Assembly (NCBI RefSeq): GCF_048569485.1
Contig: NC_134353.1
Span: forward strand, 529,759,008 to 529,823,007
Length of the DNA stretch: 64,000 nucleotides
Direction of reading: 5' to 3'
From: Anomaloglossus baeobatrachus
Lineage: Eukaryota; Chordata; Amphibia; Anura; Aromobatidae
Below the pieces are notes generated by a model. That model was not told the origin of the DNA and did not search any database. It was given only the letters and a program-made list of their open reading frames with translations. Numbering within the stretch: position 1 is the stretch's first letter; each line of letters opens with the position of its first letter. The position numbers and the translations under genes are program-made. Positions 46,745-57,106 of this stretch are shown piece after piece.

Positions 46745-47390
46745 CTTGTGTTATTCTGGGAGCGAGGGCTTAGGACCTCTGGCCTCTATCTAAACACCGG
46801 AGTCCCCTGATGAATCTTGTATGATGAAACGCGTCGGGACGTGGCTAGGATCGGTGTAGGGGTATATAGAGAGGGCCAGCTGTGGTCTGTCCTTGTCAGG
46901 ACAGAAGTTTGGGCAACAGGTTAAGTCAATCTCCTAGGCTTGTGTAGGGTCAGTGACAACTTGACGATACAAAGAGGACCCACACGGAGGAGATCCTGAG
47001 TTGCCCCAGACCACTGAATATAGGTGAGATTGTTCCCATTTATTTGCATATTGAGCAATAGAATTTGTGTTGGTCTTTCCACTGAGGACCAACATTTAGC
47101 TCTTGATTTATGTATATTGAGTTTTTTTGATTATTTTTTCTTCCCTAGTAGATGGACCACTGTCCCACGGGTGGATATAATCTACTCAATTTATTATTTA
47201 TGTATTTTGTGTTTTTTTGTTATGTTTGTTATACATTACTGACTCCCTGTGCTACGATAAGTTATTATCTGAGATTTCAGAGCACTGGGGAGTTTTATGG
47301 TTACATGTACCCCTCTTGGGCTTTTATTATATCAGAATTAAAAGTTAAATTTTAGCCTCTTATTGCTATATTCACTACTATTTGATAAGT
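46745..47390 (+). mobile_element. Penelope-like element end inside the composite element
   Basis: GC-rich lead, hammerhead motif (46,802-46,840), then T-rich sequence. No coding part. The order is that of the PLE termini elsewhere in the window. Boundaries are approximate. Confidence 0.5.
46802..46840 (+). ncRNA. Hammerhead ribozyme, intact core
   Basis: GTCCC (46,802-46,806) pairs with GGGAC (46,836-46,840) as helix I. CTGATGA (46,807-46,813) is the exact core. ATC/GAT form a short helix II, GAA follows, and the palindrome ACGCGT (46,829-46,834) would be helix III with C46,835 as the cleavage nucleotide. PLEs are known to carry minimal hammerheads with very short helix III, which work best as dimers. 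All invariant bases are present. Confidence 0.7.
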
Positions 47391-48559
47391 GGCCTCCCTC
47401 TGTTTGAGGTTTGCTGACATCACTACACAGTATAGACACGCCCACCGGCTGCTGTGATTGGGTGCAGTGTGACACCTGTCACTCAGTGTGGGGGGCGTGT
47501 CTCACTGCAACCAATCATAGGCGCCGGTGGGCGGGGTAAGCAGGGAATACGAGATTGTTTAATGGGCGGCCGGCTTTTTCAAAACAGTAAAAGCCGCCGG
47601 AGCAGTGTGAATGCCGTGCAGCGCCGGGGATCGGGGATCGGTGAGTATATGAGAGAGGGGGATAGACTGACATGGACAGAGAGCGAGGGACAGAGATAGT
47701 GACCGACTGACAGAGATTAGTGCATGACAGACATTGTGAGGCGCTTCAGAACGCAGCTTTTCAGCTGCGCTCTGAAGCAGACCTTTGTTAAGCAGCGGTG
47801 CAGAGCGCACACCTGCGCACATAGCCTCAGACATCACAATCGTATGAGGGATGTCACACGTTACAATTCACTAGTTTCGTACTACCAAACGTCCAATGTA
47901 TGAGGAATAAACGACGTGTATGCGATCACCGTATTTTCGTTCAATATCGATCGCATGTAGGTTTCACACGCAAATACATCACGAACGATGCCGGATGTGC
48001 GTCACTTACAACTTGACCCCGACGACGGATTGAAAGATCTATTGAAGTGTGTAAAGCAGGCTTTAGGGTGTACGATTCTCCACTAGGAAAGCTACTAGTA
48101 TAGGTAACATACTTTCTCCAAGTCTCTTTATAGAGAATGATACTAATGTTTCAACTTGGCTAGCCACAGTTGGAAGTTATAAATGTGGCTACCATCAATG
48201 TGATTTGTGTACACATATGGTGAATATTAGATTTTTTTTATCCCTAATTCATCTAGGAAGTATGAGATTAAGACCCTCATTAATTGTAATTCTACACACA
48301 TAGTGTATCTTGCTAAATGTATAGCTTGGGATCTAATTTACGTGGGATCTACTATCCTTAAGTTAAAGGTACGTTTTTCGGAACATATTAGAGATGCGGT
48401 ACCAAAAATAAAGGAAATATCAAGATCAATGTCTGGTTTATCTAGACATTTCCATGATGTACACGGAGGTAATGTTGAGACACTAATGGTGCATGGCATT
48501 GAGAGGGTTAATTTTCCCCTGTGAGGGGGTGACTGGATGTATTTGGTTAGGAAGTGTAA

Positions 48560-49692
48560 AGCAAGCATTACACGCTGCGATATCGCTAGCGATGTCGCGA
48601 GCGATAGCACCCGCCCATGTCGGTGGCGCGTCACGGGGTGATCGCTGCCATAGCGAACAATATTGCTACGCCAGCGTCACACACAATTACCTGTTCACCA
48701 ATGTCACTATGGCCGCCGAAAAAGCTCTCCTTTAAAGCCTGCTTTACACGTTGCAATTTCGCATACGATATCGTATGCGATTTGCAATGCCCCCATCGTA
48801 TGTGCAGCACGTTCAATTTGTTGAACGTTCCGCACAAACGATTAACCCCCGTCACAAGTACTTACCTTCCATACGACCTCGATGTGGGCTGCGAAAGTCC
48901 ACTTCCTGGAGTGGGAGGGACATTTGGCCTCACATTGACGTCACGCGGCAGCCGGCCAATAGAAGCGGAGGGGCGGAGCTGAGCGGGACGTAAACATCCC
49001 GCCCACCTCCTTCCTCCCGTATTGTGGGCCGGGAGCCGCAGGACGCAGGTAAGATCTGTTCATCGTTCCCGGGGTGTCACACACTGCGATGTGCTCTACC
49101 CCGGGAACGTTGAACAATCTGACGTTCAATTCTAGAGAAATGAACGATGTGCATGCGATGAACGTTTTAACGTTCAATCGCAATCGCACATACCTGTCAC
49201 ACACTGCAATGTAACTTACAATGCCGGATGTGCGTCTCTTACGACGTGACCCCGCCGACACATTGTAAGATATATTGCAGCGTGTACAGCGGGCTTAAGG
49301 GGGAGGTTCGTTCGGCATCACAGCGGCGTCACTAAGCGGCCACCCAATAGAAGCGGAGGGGCAGAGATGAGCGGCCGGAACATCCCTCCCACCTTCTTCC
49401 TCCCTCATTGCCGGCGGCCGCAGGTACGATGTTGTTCATCGTTCCTGCGGTGTCACACATAGCGCTGTGTTCTGCCGCAGGAACGACAAACAACCTGCGT
49501 TCCAAATGAGGAATGATTTTTAAAAAATGAACGACGTGTACACGACGAACAATTTGACACCTTTTTGCGATTGTTACTGATCGCAAAAAGGTGTCGCACG
49601 CAACGACAGCGCTAACGAAGTCGGATGTGCATCACCAACACCGTGACCCTAACGATATCTCGTTAGCGATATCGTTGTGTGTAAATGGGCCT
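48560..49692. mobile_element. TAA-target MITE family member, itself interrupted
   Basis: Left end AGCAAGCATTACACGCTGCG, right end inverted AGGCCCATTTACACACAACG, flanked by TAA (48,557-48,559 and 49,693-49,695). A second element (48,736-49,295) is nested in it. The interior shares GGCCAATAGAAGCGGAGGGG-type words with the 592-bp family, so the families are related. It sits inside PLE coding DNA. Confidence 0.8.
48736..49295. mobile_element. 560-bp TAA-target MITE, nested
   Basis: Ends AGCCTGCTTTACACGTTGCA and inverse AGCCCGCTGTACACGCTGCA, flanked by TAA (48,733-48,735 and 49,296-49,298). Same general build (palindromes, CpG-rich) as its host. Youngest layer at this site: MITE in MITE in PLE in DIRS. 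Confidence 0.8.
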
Positions 49693-49969
49693 TAAGGCTA
49701 AATGGATACTTAAGATGAATTGTCGCATACCTGCTGGATTAAACTATAAGAATGATTTGGCATACTAATATTAAGAAAAATGTACGTATTAAATGTAAAG
49801 AAATCTGTGCCTATTATTTATTTATTTATATTTTTTTATTGCAGGTGGTGAAGATTTAATGATGTGCCTGTGAGCAACTTCGAGTTAATGATATTGAACA
49901 TGTGTGTTCTTCACTGACTCCGCCTATTGTATTTTCCTTGTATATAATGTCTGTCGTTTTCAATGTAAT

Positions 49970-50018
49970 CTTGTCATGATTAAGGGCCAAGTTTTTGGGG
50001 CCTGAAACGCGTATACGT
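49970..50018 (+). ncRNA. Degenerate hammerhead-like motif (PLE end)
   Basis: CATGATTA stands in the place of CTGATGA, AGGGCC/GGCCT can form helix II, and GAAACGCGTATACGT carries self-complementary ACGCGT/GTATAC. Core changes make it likely inactive. Confidence 0.4.
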
Positions 50019-50129
50019 GGTCTATATTTTAAAATTGCACTATGTGTTTATATACACGGTTTTTGCAATAAAGAAGGTTTTTTGGATCTCCTGAGTAGGT
50101 GCTGTTTTTTCCACTCCTTTCTGCATGTT

Positions 50130-52540
50130 CGTTTCAGCACCCTGGCTTCAGAACTTGGTTGGAATAATGAGGCGTTGGTGGCAGCTTTCTGGGAGGGTCT
50201 GACCGGGAGAATTAAGGATGAGCTTAATATTACAACCTCCTTGGCAACCTGGCTTCCTTGGCTATCCAAATCGACCTCAGGTTTCAGGAATATTTTAGAG
50301 AGGTGAGCTGAGAGAAGAGGTCGATGTGTCTGCCTCCGTCACTCCAGAGGCCAATTATTCTACCGTCTTCATCTTTCACTGTTCCAACTGAACCAATGCA
50401 AGTAGACCAAGTGAAGCTGGCTGAACATCGCCAGGAGGGCGACGTTTTCCGGGAAGCTGGGAAACTCTCAAGCCTAGGGTCGGGCTGGAGAGGCCACTCT
50501 GGGCAAGAGCAACTATTCTCTTCCTTTGATTCTGTCAGCATCCCTATCCTGTGGAAACACCCGATTCACTGAGTCAGTCTATGTGGGCTCCGGTTCCGCA
50601 GGTAACTTTGTGCAACAGCCCGTAGTGATCAGTGTCGGTTTTCATCCATCGACTTCAAGCTTCCCTGGTGGTGTTGCCCACTAATGGAAAAGCCCTGTCT
50701 GAGGCCATCCTTTTCATCACTGAGCAAATGTAGCTTCAGGTGGGAACGATGTACTCAGAGAGGATCGCCTTCTAAGTGCTACCAGGTCTGTCACATCCAC
50801 TGCTACTGGGTCTGCCGTAGCTTCAAATTCATGAGCCTGTCTAGGGCTGCAGATCTGGTGATGTGTTTAGATGGGGTCAGTCCTGCCAGGAGACATGTCT
50901 TGTTCCTGTCTGTCCTGCCCGACTGCCAGAAACTCCATCAATTCTTTTGGATCTCCCTTTTGCTTATTGGTCGTATGCTGATGGCTACAATAAGAGGCGG
51001 AGATGTTACCACCACACAGGCAGTATGACTGTCCGATAGACCTATTACCGGGTTCTTCACCTTCTCCAGGCTGAATTACCCCGTCACAGGCAGAAACCCA
51101 AGCGATGTCTAAGTATTTCAAAAAGAACCTGACAAGGGGATTTATTCAGAACACACCTTCCTTCCTTTCATGGGTTACATAATGTTTGACATTGGATTGA
51201 AGATCAATCCATAGAAGGTGTTGGCAGTTATAAAGAGGCCTTGTCTTGATGGTGTGAAGGCAATCCAGTGGTTTCTGGGATTCACCCATTAGTACTGCCA
51301 ATTTATTCAACATTTCTCATCCCGAACTGTTCCCATTACTGCCATGTTTCACAAGGGGGCAAATCCGAAGATGTGGATCCTGGAGGCTGAGAGCACTTTT
51401 GTCTCCCAGAAGCAAGCCTTCTCATCAGCTCTGGTGCTGTATAGACCTGATATCAATAAACAGTTTTTCTTGGAAGTGGATGTTTCTTTCTTTGGGGCCA
51501 ATGCGGTTCTAACACAGATATCTTTTACCGAACAAATGGTAACCTGCGGCATCCCAAATGCATCTCAAGGCTCTGGCCTATTGGTCCAGGAAGCCATTAT
51601 CTATCCCCCATTTCCTTGAGATGGCTGGATTGTTATTGTAAATAAGCACTTGTACCTTGCACCTCCCCCCATCTCATTGTAGATTGTAAGCTCTCACGAG
51701 CAGGGTTGCCTTTTTCCCTTTAAATATTGTATCTTCTATAATTGTTACTTGTTTGTATATGTTTATGTATATGTTATGTATATGAGCCTCCTGAATTGTA
51801 AAGCGCTGCGGAATATGTTGGCGCTATAGAAATAAAGATTATTATTATTATCTTTTCCAAGGCCTTCTCTGTCCCAGAGCGCAGCTACTTGATTTGGGAA
51901 CCAGAATAGCTTTGGAGGAGTGGCGTTATCTACTTGAATAGGCAGTCCATCCTGTCGTCATTGACCATAAGAATTTGGTCTACTTACAGTATGCATAGAA
52001 ATTAAATCCGCACTAGGCTAGGTGGTCGCTATTCTTTGCCCACTTTGACTTCATACTCCATTTTCGGCCAGCAGACAAGCACTTCAAGGTTGTTTTTGTC
52101 AATCAACCAGGAGGAGCTGTCTCAACATATAATTGAGCCCACCAAGATATTTACTGTGGCTCCAGAGAGCTTATCTCGGGTTCCATCAGGAAATACCTTC
52201 GTTGCAGAAGCCGACAGGAAGCTAGTTTTAAAGTGGGGTCACTTGTTTAAATTGGATGGCCAGGCTGGGCAGAAGAAGACTGCTCTTCTCATTTCACATT
52301 ACTGGTGCGCATCCCTGCGTAAAGACATTGTGGAATTTCTGCATGTACTATGTGTATTTAAAATAAGACTCCCAAACAGCTTCCATCAGGTCGGTTACTT
52401 ACACTTCCTGTGCCCTTTGCTCCCTGGCAGCACATTGTTATGGTCTTTCTCACAGTGTCCTCGGGATGTTCTGTCATATAGGTGGTAGTGGACCAATCTT
52501 CCAAAATGGTCCACTTCACTCCTTTACACTCTAAAATGTT
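50130..52540 (+). mobile_element. Gypsy-type LTR retroelement fossil
   Basis: Parts in order: gag (about 50,145-50,300, STLASELGWNNEALVAAFWE), a reverse transcriptase/RNase H section (about 51,330-51,550 and 51,860-52,040, ALVLYRPDINKQFFLEVD), and an integrase zinc-binding and core section (about 52,130-52,540). LTRs are not seen. A LINE tail is inserted at 51,550-51,851. It is heavily broken and old. Confidence 0.8.
51550..51851 (+). mobile_element. CR1/L2-type LINE 3' tail
   Basis: The words TAGATTGTAAGCTCTCACGA, GAGCAGGGTTGCC and TGTAAAGCGCTGCGGAATAT, then TGTTGGCGCTATAGAAATAA, end in an (ATT)n microsatellite. This is a common amphibian CR1/L2-group 3' end. It is 5' truncated, non-coding, and sits inside the gypsy fossil. 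Confidence 0.75.
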
Positions 52541-52903
52541 AACATTGAATACAGGGACTCTGGTTTTGCTTTACTACTATAGGAATATTTGAAAAAAGAC
52601 ATACTTAGCTTATGTATTGACCAATGCATGTGAGCCCAATAACCATGACAATGTGAACTTTTATAGAGTGAAGAGCAAAAGGGTAATAATGTTTTGAACT
52701 TTTGACTTTCAGCCTCAATATTTCACCATCAACTTTGAGCGTGTGACAACCTTCATTTTATAGACAATCATCTTGGCTATCTCATACATAAATTTGACTT
52801 CTACTATTTAGCATATGATTAGTTATTCACATTTCCTAATAGCTCAGTGTGTTATTAGGTTGATTCCCAAGCGAAAGTCACTGGTTCGAATCAAGGAGCA
52901 GCC

Positions 52904-53345
52904 ATGAAGATTTCCCAAGAAAAGAGGAACAGCATCATCCAGCTCATCGATAGCGGTCTCTCAACCAAGAAATATACTAAACTGCATCATGTGGGAGCTG
53001 TGACAGTTGGTTGAATAAGAAATAAAGTCCATCCATCCGTTCAAAAGCTAAGAGTTGGACGTCCAGGCAAAATGTCGGAGTCAACAAGTTGGCTTATCAC
53101 AAGCTCTATCAGTTCTGGCGCGACAAATACGACAGTGGAAGTGTTCAAATGCTTTGTAATAGTGAGATCACAGACGTCCATGCAGGCACTGTGTGGTGCA
53201 CGTCACACAAATCTTGAGTGGTGGCCCAAAAACAGGTGATATAACTTTAAATTCAATATCATCATAAGAAGCGTTGACTTAAGTTTGCAAAAAATGTACG
53301 AAAAGTGGACAGTGGAAGATTGGAAACATAATTTCAACAAAACAA
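52904..53345 (+). pseudogene. Tc1-like transposase remnant, N-terminal half
   Basis: From the ATG the frame reads MKISQEKRNSIIQLIDSGLS, a helix-turn-helix start typical of a Tc1 group, and continues with RVGRPGKMSES (GRP linker). A TGA interrupts after residue 36 (VGAVTVG), and further shifts follow before KMYEKWTVEDWKH near 53,310. The catalytic half is missing. No inverted repeats were found. Confidence 0.7.
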
Positions 53346-53705
53346 AAAGAAAAGTGGCGTGCAATAATTTTTTGGGATCACCGATAAAGTATCAAAGAAC
53401 AACATATTTTATTTATTAATAAAAGACAACAAAACACAAACACACAGATTAAAACATTTAAAAACACTATAACAAGTGTAAAAAGTATAGGGGAGTTGCA
53501 TACAATAAAGCAGTCCCCCGTATTCTAACCTCCAGAGAAAAGATGGAAAATGATAGCTATACAAGAGTAGTCCTATACAAATAGGCTAAAAATATATTCC
53601 ATACACTATCATGGGAAACACAGGAGAAAAAAACAATAATGACCAATCAATAAATCACAGAGTGCAGATAACAAAATAAACTAAATGCAAATAATGAGTA
53701 GAAAA

Positions 53706-54276
53706 ATTTGCTTTACACGCAACGACATCGCTAAAAAGATGTCATTGGGGGTCACGGAATTCGTGACGCACATCCGGCCTCGTTAGTGACGTCGTTGCGT
53801 GTGACACGAAGGAGCAACTGTTAACGAGCGATAATACTCACCATATCGTTGCTCGTTGACATGTTCCCCTATTCCCAATTATCGTTGCTGCTGCAGGTAC
53901 GATGTTGTTTGTCGTTCCTGCGGCAGCACACATCGCTATGTGTAACACCGCAGGAACGAGGAACCTCACCGTACCTGCGGCCACCGGCAATGAGGAAGGA
54001 AGGAGGTGGGCAGGATGTTATGTCACGCTCATCTCCGCCCCTCCGCTTCTACTGGGAGGCCGCTTAGTGACGTCGCTGTGACGCCGAACGAACCGCCCCC
54101 TTAGAAAGGAGGTGGTTTGCCGGTCACAGCGACGTCGCTAGGCAGGTAAGTAGTGTGACAGGTTTGAGTGATGTTGTGCACCACGGGCAGCGATTTGCCT
54201 GTGACGCACAACCGATGGGGGCGGGTACGCATGCTAGCGATATCAGTAACAATATCGCAGCGTGTAAAGCGGCCTT
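53706..54276. mobile_element. TAA-family-related MITE
   Basis: Left end TTTGCTTTACACGCAACGAC, right end inverted AGGCCGCTTTACACGCTGCG. Interior words GGAGGTGGGCAGGATGT and CGCTGTGACGCCGAAC are shared with the 592-bp family in inverse. The target duplication is not clear. Confidence 0.65.
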
Positions 54277-54497
54277 TAGACTAACTTGGGTAAACAGTCA
54301 TCTAGGAGGTGGAAAAAAAAACCCCACGTGTATCACCACGCAAAATAGTGGCTTCCTTAGGGGAGGTGGTGTGTGTGTGTGATAGTTGGCAAAACATGTG
54401 TCTTATATGCGGTCTATACAATGAGTCATAATGAAATAAATACCAGATGTGGGTAAATTTGGAAATTTGGAAAGTGTGTACCCATAAAGAAGAGTTC

Positions 54498-54780
54498 CGG
54501 GCGTGCACAAAGATAAGGGACAATATGAATGGCGCACACATCCCCTGACACATGCTGTGAATGGATGCGGGAGCGATTGGATTGTACGGACCCCACAAGC
54601 TGCACAGCCCGGATGTGCGCATCAATAGTCCTGCGCATGCGCGAGTACTTAGAGCTGGATACAATCCAATTGCTCCCGCGCACATGTGCAGCATGTGCCA
54701 GGGGATGTGTGCACCACTCATATTGTCCGTTATCTTTGGCCATGCACGGGATTCCTCTTTAGGCACTTCAGGGGCTCTTC
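54498..54780. repeat. Inverted repeat, ~120-bp arms
   Basis: ATAAGGGACAATATGAATGG, CACACATCCCCTGACACATG and GGGAGCGATTGGATTGTA on the left are matched in inverse on the right (CCATTCATATTGTCC-like at 54,715 with small changes). A hairpin of about 280 bases could form. Confidence 0.75.
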
Positions 54781-54789
54781 AAATGTAAC

Positions 54790-55129
54790 ATGGCGTCTGC
54801 TATCTATTGCAGCCAGAGTAGTTTTCCAGAAATTATTTTTGTTAATTTTGTTGGAAAAAGGAAAATTTGCTGCTCATTTTTTTGTTAGCAAGTGAGAGAA
54901 GTTTAAAGTTTATGTTTCAATAATCATGCTGATGTAAAGTAGACATGTGGCAAATGTTATTTGTTAACTATTTTGTGCAGTATTTAAGTGCATAAAAATT
55001 CAGAGATTGAAAATTGTGAGATTTTCACATTTTTTGCCAAATGTTTGAAATTTTCATAAAAATATACAAATAATATTGAGCAATATTTACCACTATCATG
55101 AAGTACACCATCTCACGAAAAAGAATATG
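54790..55129. other. AT-rich flank, no feature recognised
   Basis: T- and A-rich DNA with no gene. Its last bases carry the left copy of the L1 target duplication (from 55,130). Confidence 0.4.
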
Positions 55130-56032
55130 AGAATCACTGGGATAGGGGCGTGGCCTGGACGCCAAGTGGAGCAGACGCATGGTGGCTCGGCTTCTGCAGA
55201 TACCGCCGGTTTAGTGGCCTCTGCGATATCCCTGGACCTGAGAACAGCAACCAGCAACACCTAGAAGACCTACTGCTGACAGGAGACACCGAACGGGAAC
55301 TTTAACTGCTGAGGAGAGAGAGGGAGAACGCTGAGATCACTCACCCCCGGAAGGCCTGGTCTCTTGGTACACACGTGCGGCAGAGAGACAGTACTGGAGC
55401 GTGGCTGCGGTGATTGGGGCTCCTGCAGAGACTGGTACAGTGCATCTTGGGAGGGGGATGAGCGAGTGCCCTGAGTGCAGCAGCAGCAGCCCTGAGCGAA
55501 GAGGAGTGATAACGCGGTCACATGTGGGTCTAGCCCAGAAGCTCAGACATTGGTTTGGGCGGCAGGAGGTGGAGGTGCTTCGGTTCCCTTCCCCCTACCA
55601 CGGGGGTGGAGAAGAGAGGGAGGAAAACCTCGGGGCATAGCATCTGAAGCATTACTCAGGGCCCGCCATTATTATATACAAAACTCCTCTTTCTCTGTAG
55701 AGGACTTTGCTGCCACCTTGTGGTTATTGTGATAATAGCCTGCTATAAAGGGTGCACAGGAGAGAGCTGTGAAGGTGATATGCGTCCCTGTATAATGGCT
55801 GCATAGAGGAGAGGCTCACCTTACTGCCCATATAGGTGACATAAAGTAGACAGCTACGACTTTAATAGTCTCGCATAAACTAGCAATATTGGAGAGAGAC
55901 ATAATACGCTGCACTGACTGGGTGACGCTCTGGCTGGGCTAAGGAGGAGAAGAGGACCAGGCTGGTCATACAGATTGAGAAAGGGACAGCCACTTGTGAC
56001 TCCTCTGTACAAGTTTCTTACTAAAAGGGACT

Positions 56033-57106
56033 GTGCTGTGGGAGACCCTATGCCACCAAAGTCACAAAGACAGTCATCCCCATAAAGGCAATCAGGCGAG
56101 AAATAAATCTGCGTGGGCAGACCCAGCGGACATGGACTTAGACTCTACACCCTCTATATCCGCTCTAGTGTCTCAACAGGAGGACGGGGGGGAGTCACGT
56201 GACGCCCCATCAGAGGCTGAATCAGGAGATATGGAACACTACTCCAACCAAAAAAAATTGAAAAAATATCTGGATCTTCTTCCAACTAAAGAAGACTTCA
56301 AATCACTGATATCAGAGGTGAAAGAAACCTGTAGGGCAGAAATTAACTCAATTCGCCAGGATGTCAAGCTGCTGGCAGATAGAGTGGACTCTGTGGAAAG
56401 AGATCATGATGTCACCAGACAATATATTATCAAACTACAGAAAATTGTGTCTTCTTATTCCCAAGCTTTAAGCGACACTAATAAACATCTGGAAGACCTA
56501 GACAACAGAGGACGCCGTAATAATATCCGAGTGAGAGGTGTCCCGGAGACCACAGGCAATGAAGATGTTCACGCCATGCTTAAAATAATATTCAATACTT
56601 TATTGGAACGCCCTGCAACTCAAAAGATAAAATTGGACAGAGCACATAGAGCATTACGCCCTAGGGGACCTCAAAATAAACCTCGTGATATCAAATGCTG
56701 TGTCCACGACTTCCAATTGAAAGAGTCCATTATGGCTAAAGCCCACACATTGGAGAAAGTTGAATATCAAGGGACTCGGATTCAATTATTCCCTGACCTG
56801 TCATGGATTACCCTACAGAAAAGGAGACATCTGCAGCCCCTCCTTGCCTCCCTAAAAGACTGGGGCATTCGGCACCGCTGGGGGTTTCCATTTGCCCTCA
56901 TAGCTTCAAAAGATGGACGTACTGCTGTGCTGCGTTCTGCCCGGGATCTCCCGACCTTCTGCTCCGATATGGGACTTTCTCCTCCTTCCCTGGTAGATTG
57001 GGACTTAGAGCTACCATCCAATCCACCCCGTCCGGTCTGGCATCAAGTGGACTCCAGGGGAGGATCTCCTTCATCCCGGTCTAAGGCACGACCGACTTCA
57101 ACCTGA
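56033..57106 (+). CDS. L1 ORF1 protein, 357-codon frame
   Basis: ORF1p is the trimeric RNA-binding protein of L1. After an N-terminal disordered part, residues about 75-165 form the coiled coil (heptads around LLADRVDSVERDHDV). The RRM follows at about 165-260 (RNNIRVRGVPETTGNEDVHA, a classic RNP core), then the C-terminal domain (about 260-330, FPDLSWITLQKRRHLQPLLA). The open frame's first ATG (56,033) is probably not native: ATGCCACCAAAGTCACAAAG at 56,050, in another frame, has the usual MPPK start but meets a stop 12 codons on. One frameshift near 56,080 would explain this. The rest of the frame is open. Confidence 0.85.
   Translation: MLWETLCHQSHKDSHPHKGNQARNKSAWADPADMDLDSTPSISALVSQQEDGGESRDAPSEAESGDMEHYSNQKKLKKYLDLLPTKEDFKSLISEVKETCRAEINSIRQDVKLLADRVDSVERDHDVTRQYIIKLQKIVSSYSQALSDTNKHLEDLDNRGRRNNIRVRGVPETTGNEDVHAMLKIIFNTLLERPATQKIKLDRAHRALRPRGPQNKPRDIKCCVHDFQLKESIMAKAHTLEKVEYQGTRIQLFPDLSWITLQKRRHLQPLLASLKDWGIRHRWGFPFALIASKDGRTAVLRSARDLPTFCSDMGLSPPSLVDWDLELPSNPPRPVWHQVDSRGGSPSSRSKARPTST

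Larger units (their letters stand above)
45315..48062. mobile_element. Composite inverted-repeat DNA element inside the PLE
   Basis: Ends AGCCAGCTTTACACCTTACA and inverse AGCCTGCTTTACACACTTCA, with TAA left and TTA right. The arms are long: CCCGCCCACCGGCGCCTATG at about 45,940 is matched in inverse at about 47,520, and GTATTCCCTGCTTACCCCGC likewise. The centre holds an inverted shared-module copy, a CCGGTCACCTCCA hairpin (about 46,550-46,595), and a PLE end with an intact hammerhead core. No transposase. It is apparently a non-autonomous element that absorbed other repeats. Confidence 0.7.
44800..50125 (+). mobile_element. Penelope-like element fossil with two nested DNA elements
   Basis: PLE protein parts: a C-terminal reverse-transcriptase section (about 44,840-45,310, TPFLDIHLEG and FPTIRNIVRKHLPVLHQDH), then after an insertion the CX4CX2C-like linker (YKCGYHQCDLC) and a GIY-YIG endonuclease (about 48,300-48,500, DLIYVGSTILKLKVRFSEHI). 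The C-terminal tail follows a second insertion (about 49,700-49,760), then a non-coding end with a ribozyme-like motif and AATAAAG (50,068). Nested elements: 45,315-48,062 and 48,560-49,692. The N-terminal part is absent at the DIRS junction. Broken. Confidence 0.82.
53346..54785 (-). mobile_element. Penelope-like element end, reverse orientation, with nested MITE
   Basis: On the - strand: an inverted-repeat region (54,780-54,490), a hammerhead-like motif (54,365-54,315, AGCCACTATTTTGCGTGGTG), then T-rich sequence with AATAAA words (53,430-53,400). A MITE (about 53,706-54,276) interrupts it. No protein part is seen. The order is that of the other PLE ends in the window, inverted. Confidence 0.5.

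Noticed and set aside
52835-52903. True tRNA gene
   Set aside because: Box A and B are present, but the T stem and acceptor pair poorly and no terminator-like T run follows. It is kept as a finding only.
54529-54788. Small protein genes around 54,600
   Set aside because: The frames are mirror translations of a ~120-bp inverted repeat at a PLE end.
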